Part shown: positions 7,025 through 9,485 of the stretch, one piece after another
Layout of the letters: each line of letters begins with the position of its first letter
Numbering within the stretch: position 1 is the first letter of the stretch
Assembly: GCA_021199395.1 (NCBI GenBank)
Contig: JAJQIE010000130.1
Coordinates: 1-9,485 of the forward strand
DNA length: 9,485 nt
Source of the DNA: Lachnospiraceae bacterium
GTDB taxonomy: Bacteria; Bacillota; Clostridia; Lachnospirales; Lachnospiraceae
Reading direction: 5' to 3'
The notes under the pieces: model-generated
The model's database searches: none
Seen by the model: the letters and a program-made list of their open reading frames with translations, nothing else
Told to the model about the DNA's origin: nothing
Position numbers and translations under genes: made by a program

Positions 7025-7870
7025 TCAGGTACGGCCGCAGAAAAAATAACGGTATTTTCCCGCCTGATACCGCAGCGCCTCCTCCACCCGTTTTCTTTCG
7101 TCAGCCGAATAGCCTGTCTCTCTTTCATTTCCGTTCACAGGGTATAATGAAAAAATATCCATCACTTCCGTCGCGGGAAAATCAAACTCAAGGTATGAGC
7201 CGTACAGACCATTCGCCGCATCCATCTGGTCATCAAAGTCCCTGGAAAAAGGCTTTGCGGCGATCCTCTCCCTGCATTCCGGAAAACTCATCCCCAAAGG
7301 ATACGACTCTCTGGTATCCGAAAAAAGCGACAATCCCATATCGTAAAACGGACAAAGGCGATACTCCTTTTCCCGGACGTCATACAAAACCGCAATATTA
7401 TTTGTATGCCGGTCTTCATTCAGAAAAAAAGCGTCTATTTCCAGCATTTTTGCGAGATAAACCCCGAATTCCGTAATTCCGGTCACATTGCGCACCAGTT
7501 CTTCCGTATAGAGAATACGCTGTTTTACATCCGCAATCCTGGACAGCTCCCGCGCAAGGCCAAATCCGGTGTATATGCGCGACAAACGTTCCAATGGTAT
7601 CAGTTCCTCTGTCTCCCCGCGAAAATTCCTGCTCCGGCAGCCGCGGTATTCTTTTTCTTTATACCGGATCATAACCGGTTCATATTCCACAAAGTCCTGA
7701 ATCGTAGAATGTCGCAGGAGACGCGAAACAACCGTCTCAGCCAGACTTTCAAACCCAAACGCGTCCGCCTTATACCACCAGCCATCCTGAAGCCACTTTA
7801 ACTGATTCCCTTTGGAAGAATGACCGATCCCGGTCTGTACTGTTTCTTCATAGATTTCAATTCTCTGCAT
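7025..7870 (-). CDS. HipA-like serine/threonine kinase, probable toxin component
   Basis: Cytoplasmic protein of 281 residues with the layout of the HipA kinase fold. A Gly/Ser-rich loop (GIGHSSKGNQLKW, 14-26) is followed by WYKAD, whose Lys34 is the likely ATP-binding lysine. The catalytic loop is LNEDRHTNN (150-158), with Asp153 as probable base and an Asn near 157-158, as in HipA-type N-x-DRHxxN. CPFYDMGLSLFSD (173-185) carries the metal-binding Asp177, like HipA PxYD. All key residues are present. It is shorter than HipA and lacks its first N-terminal subdomain. The start at 7870 has GAGGG five bases upstream; an in-frame ATG at 7933 lacks a site and would overlap the previous gene. It lies 46 bases after the helix-turn-helix gene, and no promoter is seen between them. 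HipA kinases phosphorylate translation factors such as aminoacyl-tRNA synthetases; the target here is unknown. Confidence 0.75.
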   Translation of the reverse strand: MQRIEIYEETVQTGIGHSSKGNQLKWLQDGWWYKADAFGFESLAETVVSRLLRHSTIQDFVEYEPVMIRYKEKEYRGCRSRNFRGETEELIPLERLSRIYTGFGLARELSRIADVKQRILYTEELVRNVTGITEFGVYLAKMLEIDAFFLNEDRHTNNIAVLYDVREKEYRLCPFYDMGLSLFSDTRESYPLGMSFPECRERIAAKPFSRDFDDQMDAANGLYGSYLEFDFPATEVMDIFSLYPVNGNERETGYSADERKRVEEALRYQAGKYRYFFCGRT

Positions 7871-7875
7871 CGCAA

Positions 7876-7880
7876 CCCTC
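7876..7880 (-). promoter_or_regulatory. Ribosome binding site fixing the kinase start
   Basis: GAGGG on the minus strand, five bases before the ATG at 7870. No comparable site precedes the longer in-frame ATG at 7933, so the kinase is taken to be 281 residues long. Confidence 0.65.
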
Positions 7881-7916
7881 GCATCACCGTCTATTCCAAA
7901 ATTCCTTCCATCCGTG

Positions 7917-8507
7917 TCATTCCGCCATCCCATCCGGACAATAATACGTAATCTGAAGCCACTGCTGATCCTCCGCCATCCGCCCCTTTGTCTTTTCCAC
8001 TATAGACAATGGATCATAAAAATCCAGGCCAGTATCCTCAAGCACCAGATGTATCTGGTCCCTGCTTTCCGGAAAACAGCGGCTCTCAAGAAAGTCCTCA
8101 AAATCATCCCACCCCGGTTTTTCTTTCATTCCAAACGCCCGGTGAATCACATCCATCGTCTGGTTTTTTATCGCAATCTTCTGTCCCCTAAAATCAACCA
8201 GAAGAACCGTACACAGCTCAGCCCCGCACATAAAGTCCATGCGCATGATATATTCCCGCAGTGAGATACCCCCAAAATCGCGGTTTCTCTTTTGCCAGCT
8301 CCGAAATGTCCTGCAGACGGACGCGTCTTCCTCATATGAATTCAAATAGCCGGACAGAGTCTGCCTGGAAACGCCATATTCCTTAGCCAGAGCAGTGACA
8401 GTCTTCCCCTCCGCGCGAGATTGCTTTATCAGGGAGAGCTGTTCTTCTGAAAGAATTCGCCTGCGTCCCGCGCCGCGGGCATTTTTGTAAGTCTGGACTG
8501 CATGCAT
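7917..8507 (-). CDS. Resolvase-type helix-turn-helix protein with unrecognised C-terminal domain; candidate antitoxin/autorepressor
   Basis: Protein of 196 residues. Residues 14-56 (GRRRILSEEQLSLIKQ, then EGKTVTALAKEYGVSRQTLSGYL) form a helix-turn-helix of the type at the C-terminus of Hin-like DNA invertases, but no recombinase domain is present. Residues 85-190 form a second domain with EYIMRMDFMCGAELCTVLLVD, HRAFG, WDDFEDFLESRCFP and YDPLSIVEKTKGRMAEDQQW, which I cannot assign to a named family. The start at 8507 is set by AAAGGAG seven bases upstream; ATGs at 8546 and 8603 lack sites, and 8603 would overlap the promoter. It is the first gene of a two-gene unit with the HipA-like kinase. 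A DNA-binding partner upstream of a HipA-type kinase is the usual antitoxin arrangement, so a role as repressor and kinase inhibitor is inferred. Confidence 0.72.
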   Translation of the reverse strand: MHAVQTYKNARGAGRRRILSEEQLSLIKQSRAEGKTVTALAKEYGVSRQTLSGYLNSYEEDASVCRTFRSWQKRNRDFGGISLREYIMRMDFMCGAELCTVLLVDFRGQKIAIKNQTMDVIHRAFGMKEKPGWDDFEDFLESRCFPESRDQIHLVLEDTGLDFYDPLSIVEKTKGRMAEDQQWLQITYYCPDGMAE

Positions 8508-8577
8508 ATAAGAACTCCTTTCCAATCCCTGCTGCGGTAAGTTCATCTCCGATTTTATAGTGCCGGCAAAGATAATT

Positions 8578-8602
8578 TGTCGTTTACAGTAACTATACGA
8601 CA
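8578..8602. promoter_or_regulatory. Inverted repeat over the -10 box of the helix-turn-helix/kinase promoter
   Basis: TGTCGT (8578-8583) and ACGACA (8597-8602) form a 25-bp imperfect dyad around a central TTACAGTAA palindrome. It covers the -10 box and the predicted start. It is similar in half-site and span to the larger palindrome over the -35 box, so it may be a second operator. Confidence 0.45.
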
Positions 8603-8620
8603 CAGTTCCGAAAATGTCAA
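8592..8620 (-). promoter_or_regulatory. Sigma-A promoter of the helix-turn-helix/kinase unit
   Basis: TTGACA (8615-8620), a 17-base spacer and TATAGT (8592-8597) on the minus strand, a near-perfect consensus. Transcription would begin near 8585, about 78 bases before the start codon at 8507. The -35 box lies inside a perfect palindrome that extends into the preceding gene's stop region. Confidence 0.8.
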
Positions 8621-8642
8621 TAAATTAATTATTTGACATTTT
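8611..8642. promoter_or_regulatory. Palindromic operator overlapping the -35 box
   Basis: Perfect 10-bp arms AAAATGTCAA (8611-8620) and TTGACATTTT (8633-8642), separated by 12 AT-rich, partly symmetric bases. The left arm contains the -35 hexamer of the helix-turn-helix/kinase promoter, and the element covers the last codons and stop of the 98-residue gene. The placement suggests a repressor binding site, most likely for the adjacent helix-turn-helix protein. It could also fold into a weak hairpin at the end of the upstream transcript. Confidence 0.6.
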
Positions 8643-8921
8643 CTTTGCCAGATCCTGACAGGCTTCCCTGAGTTCCTCCCTGAGCGCTGCTTTCTCTTTT
8701 GAAACCGCGTACTCGTAAAATCGGATCCACCTGTCTTCCCCTTCTTCATTCTGTGCGCGTCCGACCGCCAGTTTTTCCATAATCTCATCACCGGATAATA
8801 GCGCAAACAAACTCGGCGCTATGTCCGCGCTGTAAACCAGCTTCACGTAATCCAGCACTTTCCTCCGACTGGTTTCCGTCATTCCCTGCATCATGGATAC
8901 GGTTGCTTCAATGGCACTCAT
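8625..8921 (-). CDS. Small hypothetical protein, possibly antitoxin-like
   Basis: Protein of 98 residues. The start at 8921 has a perfect AGGAGG seven bases upstream; an in-frame ATG at 8978 has no such site. The N-terminus (MSAIEATVSMMQGMTETSRRKVLDYVKLVYS, stated here in parts: MSAIEATVSMMQ, then TSRRKVLDYVKLVYS) resembles short helical proteins often found as antitoxin-like partners in Clostridia, but this is recollection, not a search. The C-terminal half (about 65-94) is charged and likely helical (EYAVSKEKAALREELREACQ), perhaps a coiled coil. No enzyme motif, signal peptide or membrane segment is seen. Its stop codon lies within the palindromic operator of the helix-turn-helix/kinase unit, 117 bases upstream of that unit's start codon, on the same strand. 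Whether it belongs to that system is open. Confidence 0.6.
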   Translation of the reverse strand: MSAIEATVSMMQGMTETSRRKVLDYVKLVYSADIAPSLFALLSGDEIMEKLAVGRAQNEEGEDRWIRFYEYAVSKEKAALREELREACQDLAKKMSNN

Positions 8922-8951
8922 AAGAAAGCCTCCTCTCATTGCATCCATTTC

Positions 8952-8978
8952 ATTATAATAAGGATACCACAAAGCCAA
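8952..8978 (-). promoter_or_regulatory. Possible promoter of the 98-residue gene
   Basis: A perfect TATAAT lies at 8952-8957 on the minus strand, 30 bases before the start codon. The best upstream match, TTGGCT at 8973-8978, is weak and only 15 bases away. An alternative pair is TTGCCT (8984-8989) with TATCCT (8961-8966) at 17 bases. The 184-base gap between this gene and the divergent secreted-protein gene holds nothing else I can support. Confidence 0.4.
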
Positions 8979-9105
8979 CCTTCAGGCAATGTCTGTTTCG
9001 AGAGCTTTTCATCCAAAAATAATAGCATTTTCAGAGGATATGAGGTAAAATGAAAAAAATATCTGAATCAGCAACAATCCTGTATCATCAATCAAGGAGG
9101 ATAAT

Positions 9106-9465
9106 ATGAAGCAGAGTGGATATATGAAAAAGCTTTTGAGCGTCCTGCTCGTCATCGCTATCGTGTCGGCAATGCAGCCACAGGCCGTGCTGACGCCCCG
9201 GATCGCCAGCGCGTCCGCAGAGGTCGGCGGGGAAGCGGATGCGGACAAAACCGAAACCGTGGATGAAATGGCGGTCGAGGCACAGACCGCCGTTCAGGAA
9301 GCGGACGAGCCACAAACCACCGATGAAGAAACAGACAAGACGCAAGCCGCGGGCGAACCTGCGACTGAAGCTGTGACTGAACCGCAGACCTCCGCTCAGG
9401 AAGCGACAGAGGCAGAAGCAGCTGGCGCGCCTGAGCCTGAGCCTGAACCCTCAGCTCATGCCTAG
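9106..9465 (+). CDS. Acidic low-complexity secreted protein, probably cut short by a TAG
   Basis: Predicted 119-residue product with a signal peptide: MKQSGYMKKLLSVLLVIAIV, then a likely cleavage near IASASA-EV (residues 33-39). The rest is low complexity, rich in Glu, Ala, Thr, Gln, Pro and Asp (for example PEPEPEP near the end), like the spacer region behind the signal peptide of large Gram-positive surface proteins. The start at 9106 is set by AAGGAGG five bases upstream. A weak TAAAAT at 9046-9051 may be its -10 box. After the TAG at 9463-9465 the same frame continues DEADSV to the window edge with the same acidic character. One base change (CAG to TAG) would explain the stop, so this may be the front of a longer, now broken gene. 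No functional domain is visible. Confidence 0.65.
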   Translation: MKQSGYMKKLLSVLLVIAIVSAMQPQAVLTPRIASASAEVGGEADADKTETVDEMAVEAQTAVQEADEPQTTDEETDKTQAAGEPATEAVTEPQTSAQEATEAEAAGAPEPEPEPSAHA

Positions 9466-9485
9466 GACGAGGCGGACTCTGTCAG

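Noticed and set aside
7871..7933. A longer kinase start at 7933 overlapping the helix-turn-helix gene by 17 bases
   Set aside because: No ribosome binding site precedes it. The ATG at 7870 has GAGGG at correct spacing, directly before the conserved part of the protein.
7917..8507. Site-specific recombinase or invertase, suggested by the Hin-like helix-turn-helix
   Set aside because: No serine recombinase catalytic domain is present; only the DNA-binding helix-turn-helix is shared.
1..9485. CRISPR array, tRNA, rRNA or insertion-sequence transposase
   Set aside because: No regularly spaced repeats, no cloverleaf-like segment and no transposase-like protein were seen on either strand.

Overview
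The window looks like chromosome of a Gram-positive anaerobe of the Clostridia, most likely a Lachnospiraceae-type gut bacterium. This rests on an archaeal/eukaryal-type prolyl-tRNA synthetase, a short ACT-domain SerA, strong AGGAGG ribosome binding sites, TTGACA/TATAAT promoters with 17-bp spacers, and the style of the accessory proteins. Genus cannot be set from the sequence alone.

Left part (1-4234, minus strand): reading in the direction of transcription, proS (prolyl-tRNA synthetase) is followed by a branched-chain amino acid ABC importer: the extracellular binding protein (livJ-like), permease livH and the start of permease livM, which runs off the left edge. proS and livJ each have a near-consensus promoter. 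A perfect 13-bp hairpin between livJ and livH probably lets the binding protein be made in excess over the permeases.

Middle (4235-5964): the proS and serA promoters stand back to back. The serA promoter lies about 350 bases upstream of its gene, and the leader between them holds a dense set of hairpins flanked by a 10-bp direct repeat. It is either a structured leader RNA or a small inserted repeat. serA (phosphoglycerate dehydrogenase) follows on the plus strand, and a 15-bp hairpin serves as terminator for serA and for convergent rsmI.

Right part (5964-9485): rsmI (16S rRNA methyltransferase) is minus strand. Upstream of it, on the same strand, lies an accessory cassette: a 98-residue small protein, a 196-residue protein with a resolvase-type helix-turn-helix plus an unrecognised C-terminal domain, and a 281-residue HipA-like Ser/Thr kinase with its catalytic residues intact. 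The helix-turn-helix gene has a textbook promoter overlapped by two inverted repeats with TGTC half-sites, as expected for autoregulation. I read this as a probable toxin-antitoxin-like system and the most interesting part of the window. Divergent from it, at the right edge, is the signal-peptide start of an acidic, low-complexity secreted protein. Its reading frame is closed by a TAG, but the frame seems to continue in the same composition beyond it.
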